Source: Primula veris (lineage: Eukaryota > Streptophyta > Magnoliopsida > Ericales > Primulaceae). From it: a stretch of 64,000 nucleotides of DNA. The stretch spans positions 29,334,402-29,398,401 of the forward strand of contig OY821750.1 of NCBI GenBank assembly GCA_963682055.1. Direction: 5' to 3'. Positions 34,993-45,169 of this stretch are shown here, piece by piece. Under the pieces are notes generated by a model, which was not told the DNA's origin, did not search any database, and saw nothing but the letters and a program-made list of their open reading frames with translations. The position numbers and the translations under genes are program-made. Positions within the stretch are counted from its first letter, which is position 1; every line of letters starts with the position of its first letter.

Positions 34993-35924
34993 ATAACTCC
35001 TTTTTCAAACCCTTTCATCTGCCTAGAATAATATATGCAGCCTACACTTTAGACAAAAAGGAAATTCCTTGTTTTAGGGGGAAAACTTTTTAATCCGCAT
35101 GTGTATGATTATTGAGGTAAGGTGGGTTTGGACAGGGTGCTTATGATGAGTAATCTGAAGCTTTGGACCCTTTTGGTAATAAATAAGCTCTTTAGCTGGT
35201 TAAGCTTGGTTGGTTTTTGTTCCAACTTAGATGATTTATATAATCATGTGGCGTAGGATCTTGAATTATGATGATTTAGTTCTGAAGTCTTGCCCCATAT
35301 ACTTTATTATTATTTTATTACTAAACCTAGTGATCTCAGGATTGCAGGTATGACAGAAGAGATGGGGTCTTAAAATGTGCTACTTCAATCCTTGAAGATG
35401 GTGGTTACAAACCTCTTATACGCTCAGCGTGTTTACGATGTAGTGCTTGAAAATATTTACTTCTTTATGTACCCTTTGTGGGCTATTTTGTTCAATCTTT
35501 GTAAGGTTTTTTGCCAAGTAATGGTTGATTCAGTAATGTTTCTGTTTTTGCTGAGTTCTTGAGACTAGAATTAGCTCTAAGCCACATTGGCTATGGGGGA
35601 ACAAGGTGGGGTGATAAGGCTGTGGAGAGATAAGGAATGAGCTTTTCTGGTCTCGAGACTTAAGTAGGAACATGAGATTTACTTTATCTCTGTTTCTTTG
35701 GCTTTTTTACCTTGTAGACGATTATGGTGCATGCATTGGTTTGAAAATGCTGCTTTCTTTGTAGTTGAGTTTTCAGCTTCTATCGGATTTTGATCGTAGT
35801 TTGATATTCGGGCCGGGGTATTATTATAACCATCATGAAGCTTTGTTTCACGGGAGAACTTTTGCTACTTTTAATAATAATAACGGAGCGGTTAAACAAA
35901 CCCCCCACCCCCCACCCCCAAATT

Positions 35925-36003
35925 TTGTAATTCCAATTTGTAATCTACAAGAAGATGTATTCAAAGTAATTCCAATTTGTAATCTACAAGGAAGAGGTAT
36001 TCA
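35925..36003. repeat. 39 bp tandem duplication
   Basis: gtaattccaatttgtaatct followed by acaag occurs twice with flanking gtattca copies. Confidence 0.85.
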
Positions 36004-36320
36004 TAGACTAGTAATCGTGTATCACGTATTGCGTATGCGGTGCGTAATGTAATAAAAATATAGAAAATAGGTATATATATGATATAAATATGTGGATAAT
36101 ACAAAAAAATAGATAGTTTAAAATTTAAAAGAATATTTGTTTGTTAAAAAAAGATAAATAGTTTTATTAGTTTTTTACTTTTTATATTTTTATGAAAGTA
36201 TGATATTATTGTAATTAATATAAAGGTGCATAAGTATTTTTGAAAAAAAATAGCTAAATTGGACAGTCTCATTTGAATTGGGTTGACTTATTATAATAGA
36301 GGGTTGAGATTTAAAAGGGG

Positions 36321-36666
36321 AAAAATATGTTTAGTATACTGCACTACAGGTGGTTAACGATTTAGGTACTACAGTGCCGATTTTAACAATTGAGCTAGTA
36401 AACTATGAAATTTTGATAACAGAATAAATCGACGAAATTACATTCATTATATCTCACATTTGAGGATCTATTTTTGATAAATGTTTGATAGAATTAAACT
36501 TATCGTGTGATAGACAAGAGAATGTGAATGCAATTTTATTATTTTATTTAATGGTATGCCCTCAATTGTGACAAATTTCGTATTTTGGTATCTCAATTGT
36601 TAAAATTGTTATTTCAGTACCTAAATCGTTAAACACTTGTAGTATAATACACTAAACGTATTTTTT
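36321..36666. mobile_element. Inverted-repeat MITE (346 bp)
   Basis: The left end aaaaatatgtttagtatact pairs with the right end agtataatacactaaacgta plus tttttt, and the inverted match continues for about 50 bp (ggttaacgatttaggtact against gtacctaaatcgttaaac). Related to the truncated copy at 7131. Confidence 0.75.
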
Positions 36667-36740
36667 TCCGGTTTAGAAGACCTTTTTAAAAATATCATTT
36701 GGTTGTTTACAATAATAAATTATGAACAACTTGTCACTTT

Positions 36741-37179
36741 AGGCTCTGTTTATTTCACAGTAAAACATTTACAGCAGGAAAATATTTTCAGGGCAAACAT
36801 TTACTGTGGAAACTTTTGTTTTCATTCATTTTCCGAATATTTGGTATACAACAAATTTTTCGGGTTATATTATTACCGAAATTCTCATTTATGTTATTTT
36901 TTAACGCTTTATCAATGTTTGATGCATAAAGAAAAAGAACAAATGTGTGTGGATACTGGATATGCATAAAAGCAATAGAATAACTTAACTTGTGTACAAT
37001 ACATTAAAACTTATAACATAAAATAATCAGTCATATTACTTCTTATCGTGATTAGACATCTCAGATAATTCAAAAAGTTTTTAAAACTCTGAAGTAAAAA
37101 AATATTTATTGAAAATTGACTTCCGACTAAGATTGATATATATTATTATTATACTATTAAACTTTTCGGATACATATAT

Positions 37180-37219
<40 letters not shown>

Positions 37220-37683
37220 GTATATTATACATATTAACCCACAAATTAGTTTATCATAAGTACAAAACACAAAATATAATTTTGTATGTTCCAGTGATTG
37301 GAGATGAATAGCAGTCTCTCAGATCACTTCGTGTTTTTGTTTTTTGAAGAGATTAAAAGTTATTGTTTTTTTGCTTTGGACATTAACAAATTTTAAGCAC
37401 TAGTGTAAAAGGGTTAGTTTCAAATATAAAAAAATTACACGATTTATAGAGAGATGGAAGATTAGCTCATTAGTAGCATAGATAAATTTGAAAGAGTTAG
37501 AGAAAATTTCCAGCGTAAAGTGTTTCCGCTGGTTTTTGTGGGGTGTTTATTTCCCCCTTTTTACTCCATATACCGGAAAAGTTTTACCCGTAAAATATAT
37601 ATGCCTTGCAACCAACCAAATGTAAATTTTATTTTACCCGTAAACATTTGTTTACCCTTGTTTTACCCCAAAACAAACAGAGC
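36741..37683. mobile_element. hAT-like non-autonomous element (about 940 bp)
   Basis: The left end reads ggctctgtttatttcacagt plus aaaac. The right end, reversed, reads agctctgtttgttttggggt plus aaaac. Termini with gctctgtttgttt are common in plant hAT-derived elements. No 8 bp target duplication could be settled, and no transposase is present. Confidence 0.5.
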
Positions 37684-39042
37684 TTAAGTAGAAAAAATTG
37701 CCACCCATAGGTTTTTTTTCAAATTATTATTTTTATGCAAATATTACTCATTCACCATATTTTGTATAAAAGATTTTATTTAATAATTTAAAGTCTGCAT
37801 TAATTTTAAAATTTAATGCTTTTGATTTTCCAAAATCTCTATTTCCAAATTACACCCTATGTTAAAGCCCATAGAGTGTCTCAGACTCTCCATATTGGGG
37901 GAGTACTCAAACTACAACATTATGGTCTCTTGGATACTTTTATATAATATCAACTGATGAGATTGAATTATGGTATAATTTAAAGAAAAAAACTTATATA
38001 TATATATATATATAGGTTTTCAAAATAACACAATAAAAACTCAAATAAAAAAAATATACAACCTTATTTACAACTATCCTAAACTTAAATAATAATTAAA
38101 ATAATATATATATATGTATAGGTTTCCAATATAACAAAATAAAAACCCAAATAAAAAAAATATAGAACCCTAGTTGTAAGTTATAACTAACCTAAATTTA
38201 AATAATAATTAAAGAATTTTTTTACCTTAAACTTAAATAATATTAAATAAAAAAGCTTCAAGAGATAATATGAAACATAATAAAGGGGCAAAAAAGTTTT
38301 AATTTAGTACATTTTACTTTTCTAATGTTTTATTATCTTTAAGCCTTAGATAATTTACAAAGCACATCCAATGGCCCATAAAACTAGGAGTGTGAGAACT
38401 CCCCCGCTAGAGAGGAGTCTGTCTGCCTCTCCCATTAGTGTTAAATCTTGGAATCTCTCAATATAATTATTATGATTGTTTTTCACACGTTACATTAAAT
38501 GCTATTATTATGTCCATATTTATTACCATATTAGTTGCATCTTAACAACCATTTAATATTTTCCCGTCTCAAGTATGTTTTACTTGTTTAATGAAATATT
38601 CTTTGTCTATACGGGGAAACAAAAGATACGTATAATTTTCAGCAAATTTAGGGAGTATAAAAGATTAGATAGACATACAAAGATATGAATTAATGTATCT
38701 CCGCCTATATAGCTACTCCTTTTGAAGTTGATATATTAGGTAATATTTTTAAGTTGATACATTAGGTAATATTTACAGTTTCCCTTTTTTTTTTTTTTTT
38801 TTGATACATCGGATTTAGAGTATCCTTTCTGATGAGTACAAATCTTTTACTCCTATTTTTTATGGTAAATTTTGGATTGCTACCTCATCTACAAATTAAT
38901 TAAGTATTGGTCCATGAAATAAAAACTAATTAAGTATTGGTCCATGAAACAAAAACTAATTAAGGATTGGTTCATTTCAGCGACACCCATTCAGAGAGCG
39001 ACACGTGTCAAAAAAAAATTACAAAACGAAAAAAAAAACTCC

Positions 39043-39222
39043 GAACCCTTTTAAACCCTTTTAAAAACAGTCTGAACCCTTTTGAACTTTTTTGAAAAGA
39101 GTCTGAACCATTTTGAACCATTTTTAAAAAGAGTCTGAACCCTTTTGAACCTTTTTAAAAAGAGTCTGAACCCTTTTGAACCTTTTTAAAAAAAGTCTGC
39201 ACCCTTTTGAACCTTTTTAAAA
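39043..39222. repeat. Tandem repeat, about 36 bp x 5
   Basis: The unit is gtctgaacccttttgaacct followed by ttttaaaaagaa, with small changes. Five copies lie in a row. Confidence 0.9.
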
Positions 39223-39892
39223 TTCAACGTTTAATTTACACTAATTTATACATTTATTTCAAAATAAATTTTGTGTGGATTTTCTTTTAAAAATAATTAT
39301 TGATATGTATTAATACATGTATTATAGTAATTGTATAATTTTTTTCAAATTTTTTTAAAAAAATTTTTGAATAAAATAAGTAAGGAGATACGAAATGAGA
39401 TAGAGAAATGGGATAGAAAATTTAAATAAGTAAAAAAACAAGGCAAGAGATTTTATCGGGTTCATAGCTAGAACTTTTAAATATATACACTGCTAAGCAC
39501 CAGTTTAAAAATATAATTAATTAGTTGTCATTCTGTCGGTGGATAAACATTTATTTAGCTTGAAACATTTATTTAAAAGAGAATTAATCTTGTCAGGGAG
39601 AGAAACAGAATTTTCAACCTTGGTTTACGGTGGCTTCTTTTTATGCTTCTTTTCTTGATTAGGTAAATTGTACATGTGCTTATAACACATCTATTTCAAT
39701 CATTTTCTTAAATCTAACATATTTTATAATTTTTAAGAAACCGTTTACATTTAAACAAAATTACAGCTTTCTTATTAATTTTCTTATAATAATCATACAT
39801 TATTTTTTTTAATTTTTTTATTATCTTTTAATAATCATAACAATATTACAACCATAAAAATATGGACCTTAGCATAGTTTATTACTATTATA

Positions 39893-40123
39893 CTTCATCC
39901 GTCCCTAAACAAATATCCATTACAAAAATACATGCAACGTTGACCATCAAAATTTTCATATCAAAATTACCGAAATGAAAAAATTGAAAATTTCATCATA
40001 TAGTTATAACCATAAATTACGTGATTAACTTTTGAAATAATTTTTTCTGGCAATCTAAATATGAAAAAATTATCGATCAAAATTATACGTATTTTCGTAT
40101 GTGACATTTGTTTAGGAACGGAG
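39893..40123. mobile_element. Stowaway-like MITE (231 bp)
   Basis: Left CTTCATCCGTCCCTAAACAA, right reversed CTCCGTTCCTAAACAA. Flanked by TA on both sides. Internal inverted matches (tcaaaattttcat / gatcaaaattatacg). Confidence 0.85.
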
Positions 40124-40778
40124 TAAGTATTAATCTATAGAATCATATGCATTCCTCATATATGAGTTGAATTTTGTGTTTTCTTAAATTTAGGGAATTT
40201 ATAGAGTTACTGATGCATGTCACTTTTTATACCATAGTTATCAAATTTTAAGAAAAATATGTTTATGAGAAATCAGATCCGGATGCTCTTAATCATTAGA
40301 ATTTTCTTATCCTAATTACGGTACCCCATGATTTTATTACATGAACTTAAATTTTGTATTCATGACTGCATGTGTTACATATTCTATATGAATATGTTAT
40401 CGAGTGTTTTTGTTTGTTAGAATTAGCATTTTTTCCTGATTTGATCAATATATAATGTAACTAGGATTAGTTGGCGAAGTATGTAAAGCGTAGCTCGTCT
40501 TGACCTTAATTAGACGTTGCTGTTCCTGATCAATAGCCACTTTTACTATCTCATGATTTTATCGATTTAAATTCCTAACTTTTCATCGATTGAGGTTTCG
40601 TTTGATTATATTTTGAAAATTTACATATTATCCTGAAATTAGAATACTCCATTTAACCTTCTTTGCTTACAGTTTCTTTTTCTTGTTTGAATGGTTCACA
40701 GTTTCTTGTTATGTAGTAATATTGTTGTAAATTTCATTGTCAATAGTATCTTGAAGATCAAGACTGAAGCTTTCTGCA

Positions 40779-41548
40779 ATGGACAAGTGTAGAGCTGCCT
40801 CATCTGTCGTCTGTGTCTGAAATGAGAAGTATAGCATTGGACGAACCAACCGCTACGAGGCATCATAAACTAATAAACAAGGATCACGATATAGATATAA
40901 TTGATCACAGAGAAGAAGAAGAAGAAGAAGAAGAAGAAGAAGAAGAAGAAGAAGGACATGATAAGTGATCTTGGTGTGAATCCGGAATTTATTAAAATCG
41001 TTAAAAAGTACTGAAATTTTGATGGAATCACTAACCCAACCACCCCTAGGACTAGCAATCGACAACTTTGCTCTCCCAGATCTACCACCCATCAAGGCCC
41101 TTCAAGGGCACATCAGTTATTGCAGCACTCCTTTCAAGAAACTACTAACTAGAATAGACACGAACATTTCCTAAGATAAGTTAGCTTTTTGCAAGATTGC
41201 TGTTCATGATCTTCTATACCCGCTGTTGAAGACGGGGAATGATCTATTGAAGGGTATCAATGTAACAGTTTACGATGAAGAAGGGACAAGGTTCCGCATG
41301 ATTTTTAAATTTTGGCAGAAAAAATTTACATGCTCACGAAGGGGTGGAAAACCTTTTGTTTGAAGAATGAGTTGAAAGAGCATGAAGATTGGATTACGAT
41401 TTGGATGTTTCGTCTTAAACATACTAATGGGATTTGTTTTGCGATTATCCCAAGGAGGTTCCCAATTACAAAACTAATCGGTAAGGCTGAGAAAAAAAGA
41501 AGCAGAGTGTTCTTAAGGAGTAAGGAACGAAATAATTTTATTGAGTAA
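40779..41548 (+). pseudogene. B3-domain protein, copy 3, broken
   Basis: Closest to copy 2. It begins ATGGACAAGTGTAGAGCTGC, but a 7 bp insertion (about 40807-40813) shifts the frame to a TGA. The acidic tract is a pure GAA run (about 40911-40953) that again ends out of frame, with TGA at about 40967. Further damage includes an extra base near 40999, a CAA-to-TAA nonsense change near 41172, and a small deletion near 41322. The last 70 or so residues remain open from about 41320 to 41548 and keep WKTFCLKNELKEHEDW, TIWMFRLKHTNG and IPRRFPITKL. At least five lesions make a functional product unlikely. Confidence 0.85.
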
Positions 41549-42004
41549 ATGATAGTAATTATTGTTTCTTTAATTAAGTAACTAGGGAACAGCTAGTAGC
41601 TTAATAAGCTCCATATCTTCTCTTTATATTTTGCTAGTGCTGCAATTTTTTTAGTTGGAATGGACTTTTTTTTCTAATTTTCTTGTGAGAAGGTTATACC
41701 ACTTTCCAAGAAGTAGATGTTTGATTTCCATGCTTTAATTGATGGTTATTTTAATGAAATTTGATGAACATTGAATGTTTTCCATTCTCAAATTTTGTTC
41801 TCGTAATCTCACAACATACAGTTAACTAAGCGGGAAATTAGGTTTTAGAGGACAAGAAATTGATTGCACGCACTACAGTCACAGACTCACAATCAAGACT
41901 CGTCTAAATTTGGAGGCTTAATTTTTGAGAGTACTTATCCGTTACTATTGCGTAACCTGCTTATAGGTCGTGACCAAACTGTTGGCTCAATTTGAGTATT
42001 TTGT
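41549..42004. other. 3' flank of B3 copy 3 up to the viral junction
   Basis: Homologous to 26918-27260 until gaggacaagaaattg at about 41862; there the homology breaks. The 140 bp before the viral sequence (41863-42004) matches nothing else in the window. Confidence 0.6.
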
Positions 42005-44031
42005 AATAAAACCATTATTTGGTATTCAGTCATACACTCAATATTTCATTCATAAATGGTTTTAGCACTAAAACTAGCAGCAAGATTAGCACTCTCTTCT
42101 TCATAGAGTATATCTGGGTCTATAATAATAATGTTTCATAGGACAGTAGGAATAGTCTTTCTACCAAACGCTGTGGATTTTCCAAAAATATTTTGGTTTA
42201 TACTAGCCTGTTGGTCTGGAGTATTTTTCATAGCTAAAAGTTGTTCTTCAAAATTATTAATACTATATATATCAGTAGGTATTCCTGATAGAGTAGCAAT
42301 TTGTTTACCCTTTCCAATATTAAGGTTTTCCAATTGCTGTGTTAGTAAATTAATAATATCATTATTATTATTAGAAACGGTAATATAATTACTTGGTTTT
42401 AAAATAGTAGGTTCAATAACCTGTTGACATGTAATAAGCTTAGAGTCTTAGAAGTGCTAGGTATATCTATTGGCTCCTTATTGTGTACTATAAGTGCACC
42501 TTTTTCCTCTATACGGCTTAATTGTGATCAAATAGTCTGCAATGTTAAATTAGTAAAATTTAACTGTTTTTCATTTGAAAATGCTACAGAATCAATAGTA
42601 ACATCTCATGCACGCAGTTTTAAGTGCTCTGAAGGAGGATGAACAGCAGAAATAATTTCCCATTTGACAGTTGTCCAATTCTTTTGAAAAGTTTTTAAAA
42701 CATGTAAAAAATGACTATTTTCTGTGGTTGCGTGAGCAATAAACCAACAAGAAAAAGAGGCTAATTTTTGGATTGAATCAATATGATTGTAAAATAAGGT
42801 TTTATAATACTGTTGTTCTTTACGACTATAAGTAGAAAAAAACCATTTACGAAAAGAAGTATATTTTTCTTGTTTGAAATCCTTTACACAATCTTGTCTA
42901 TCATAAGTTAAAGGAATAGACAACATATTTATAGAAGAAATATCGTCAAACTCATATAAAGTTTCTGGTTCTTTTTTCTCTTCGTGATAAATAGCACAAG
43001 GAATATTTTGTGGAGAATTATAAACACCATCAAAAACTAAATGAGAATTTTTTGTAGATGCTAAAGAAGGGTTTGGAGTATAAAATCTTGAGGATTGTTG
43101 TCTAAAAGAGCTTTCATAATCTGAAAAAGAACTTATAGAAGCTAATCTTTTTCCTTTATCAAATTTGATAAAAACATTGCCTTCTTTTGTTTGAATAATT
43201 TCATCAATTTTTTTATTTTCCATAGGTTCAGCTGGACTTACGGAATTTAAATTCCATTATGTTGGGGGTTCAATATATTCTCATTTAATAGTTTGCGGAG
43301 TCTGGACATCTGATTTTAATAAATTTGTTTCTATTAAAACAGTTTTTCCTTTTGTATCAAATATTTTTATTATAAGACTTAGAGTAGTCATAACTTTATA
43401 AAAAACTCTATATGTGATGGTTAAAGGCTCAATGCCTTCTTTGAGTTTATAACCATGAGTCTTGATATTCAAAGTTAGAACATCCAAAATATTTTTGTTT
43501 GTCAAAGAAACAGAAAAGTTTGGCAAACAGTTAAAATAAATTGGACTATTACACAAACTAGTTTGGATAATTACTAATAAAGAATCTTTAAATTCTAAAT
43601 GGCTACAGTCACGCAAAGCAATAACAACTGATGTATTTAATACTTGAGCTGTAAGAGGTTGAACAGCTACTTGTACCATACCTAAATGGAAATATTTATA
43701 TTTTTCAAAATATCTTTTCAGTTCTTCTTTATGTAATAACTGAATAGTTTCCATATCCCTTTCTACAGGGATGGTTTGTTCTATAGTTTTAATGGTCATA
43801 GCCATTTTAAAATCAAACATGCCTACAGAATATATTTCTGAGGGTTTAACCTTAGGAATGTGCCAATTTGCTAATTATTCTTCAAAGTTAGTCATTTCTG
43901 TAATATCATTATATTGACATTCTTCTTGATTTCTCATATTTTGAGAATTGGAATTTCTATAAGAATTTGAAGCATACCTTCCTGACGAAAAATTATTAGA
44001 AGAATTAAATCTTCGCATTTTAGAGAACATA
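42005..44031 (-). pseudogene. Endogenous caulimovirid, movement-protein region (copy A)
   Basis: Minus-strand frames broken by stops and frameshifts encode the N-terminal part of a Caulimoviridae-type polyprotein. The start (44031) is followed by a Ser/Asn/Arg-rich leader, then a 30K-superfamily movement-protein domain (about 43281-43820, with the ALRDCSHLEFKDSL block), which in live viruses moves genomes through plasmodesmata. A downstream region (about 42606-43223) contains RKWFFSTYSRKEQQYYKTLF, seen in this family's polyproteins. An ancient integrated copy; not functional. The genus is uncertain; a petuvirus-like organisation is possible. Confidence 0.75.
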
Positions 44032-44080
44032 ATAAGTGATCAACAATATAAGTATATTGCGGAAAAAGAAATTAAATCTT

Positions 44081-44203
44081 TATACGACTGTCAACGATTT
44101 AAAAGATTTTTTTACCTTCGATGACTCTTCTTGGGCTTATAATACGACTGTCAACGATTTAAAAGATTTTTTTACCTTCGATGCCTCTTCTTGGGCTTAT
44201 AAG
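44081..44203. repeat. 63 bp tandem duplication at the viral 5' side (copy A)
   Basis: tacgactgtcaacgatttaa followed by the cttcgatg.ctcttcttggg block occurs twice. The same pair is present in duplicon B at 51201-51319. Confidence 0.9.
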
Positions 44204-45169
44204 GTTGGATCTTAACGCGACTAAGTTGTCGTGCGATTGTTATGTAGGAGTCTGTTTCCATACTGATACAGTTAGATAAAAAAGTTATCTTACTAACAAC
44301 ACGGAGTATATATAGTTTATATGATGAATATATAATGATATTATTATTGGACAATCAATTACTCCATATTTTAAAAAGACATTCACACTTTGCATCTACT
44401 TTCAATTGCAGCCTTCATGCAACGACCTGATTTTACAGACATTTTGAACAATAATTTCTTATGTTATTTTCATGACTTTTAATCGCCTCAGGTTCCCGAT
44501 TTAATTAGTTTTCTAGCCGGTGAAACTTGATAATGCCTATATAGGTGACCAGCTTGAATCGTGAACCTGTAAAAGTTTTAGCTCATGACATGTACAGTAA
44601 TAAATATATAATGTTATCCAAGTTAATTTACAAAAAGACAATGTTATCATCTCCGATTAGATGTTATTGATATATGGTCGATAAAATTATTTCCGACTTA
44701 TAGACATACTAAGAAAGGATCTAATACTGAGGTACCAAATCAGTTGCGACTCAAGGAGCAGTATTTCATTTAAAAGTAAGAAGACCAATTAAGTCCAAAT
44801 TGGTCTTTGACCATTAGTACTGTAACTTTGTAAGTCACTATGATTAATACTAGTTAGTAAAAAGGAAATGTGGATTTCGAGTCTAGTGAAATCGATATAT
44901 CCTTATCTTTAGAATTTCTGTACGTGAATGATTGTTATAGAAAATAATTTGGGAGTAATCAACTACTTTGATAGTAAAATGTAAAACACTTAACAATCTT
45001 ACTAAATAAATAACATGGGTAGTAATTTTAATATTTTCCTATAAAAGAAGCTATGGAGTAAGTTAACATATCAACCGTCTCCTATCTAGAGCCTCACGAT
45101 TTCTGACGTCACCACTAACATCAACAAGGTTATACATGTATAAATTATTTTGTGATTATTTTTTGTGAT

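Larger units (their letters stand above)
27720..35090 (+). pseudogene. LINE (non-LTR retrotransposon) remnant, split by a copia element
   Basis: Two pieces, 27720-28168 and 33380-35090, are fragments of one plant LINE ORF2. The left piece has IKNTKFFHNMIKHKRSK, then in another frame YFKNHLTDSG and SSPGPDGFTSVFF, the conserved lead-in to the reverse transcriptase. The right piece continues with LIILIPKIDNPQDFSQFRPI, QQHSGFVEGR and FKLDMAKAFDRLNW. A deletion then removes the middle of the RT. It ends with a zf-RVT-type region (LPPKISIFAWKLWN, about 34054-34210) and an RNase H domain. Many stops and frameshifts make it non-functional. The 5' end is truncated and the 3' end and poly-A are not clear. 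Confidence 0.85.
35091..40778. other. Intergenic region rich in small repeats
   Basis: No intact gene. Contains a 39 bp duplication (35925-36003), an inverted-repeat MITE (36321-36666), a hAT-like element (36741-37683), AT microsatellites (37186-37216, 37997-38012), duplicated B3 flank pieces (38560-38840), a 36 bp tandem array (39043-39222), a fragment shared with the inverted repeat at 61.7 kb (39223-39400) and a Stowaway-like MITE (39893-40123). From about 40420 to 40778 it is the upstream flank of the B3 pseudogene, homologous to 25800-26173. Confidence 0.6.
42005..45165. repeat. Duplicon A (viral 5' part plus host flank)
   Basis: Near-identical to 48588-52260 once the Cassandra TRIM there is ignored. 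It starts at taataaaaccattatttggt and ends at about ttgtgattattttttgtg. The part 44400-44580 is host sequence (homologous to 27390-27530), so the repeat joins virus and host DNA. By eye, divergence between the copies is about 3 percent in the movement-protein region. Duplicon B lacks about 190 bp present here (about 42700-42890). Confidence 0.85.

Noticed and set aside
44031..45165. Viral intergenic region flanked by terminally redundant genome ends
   Set aside because: 44400-44580 is homologous to the host flank of B3 copy 2 at 27390-27530, so at least that part is host DNA duplicated with the virus.
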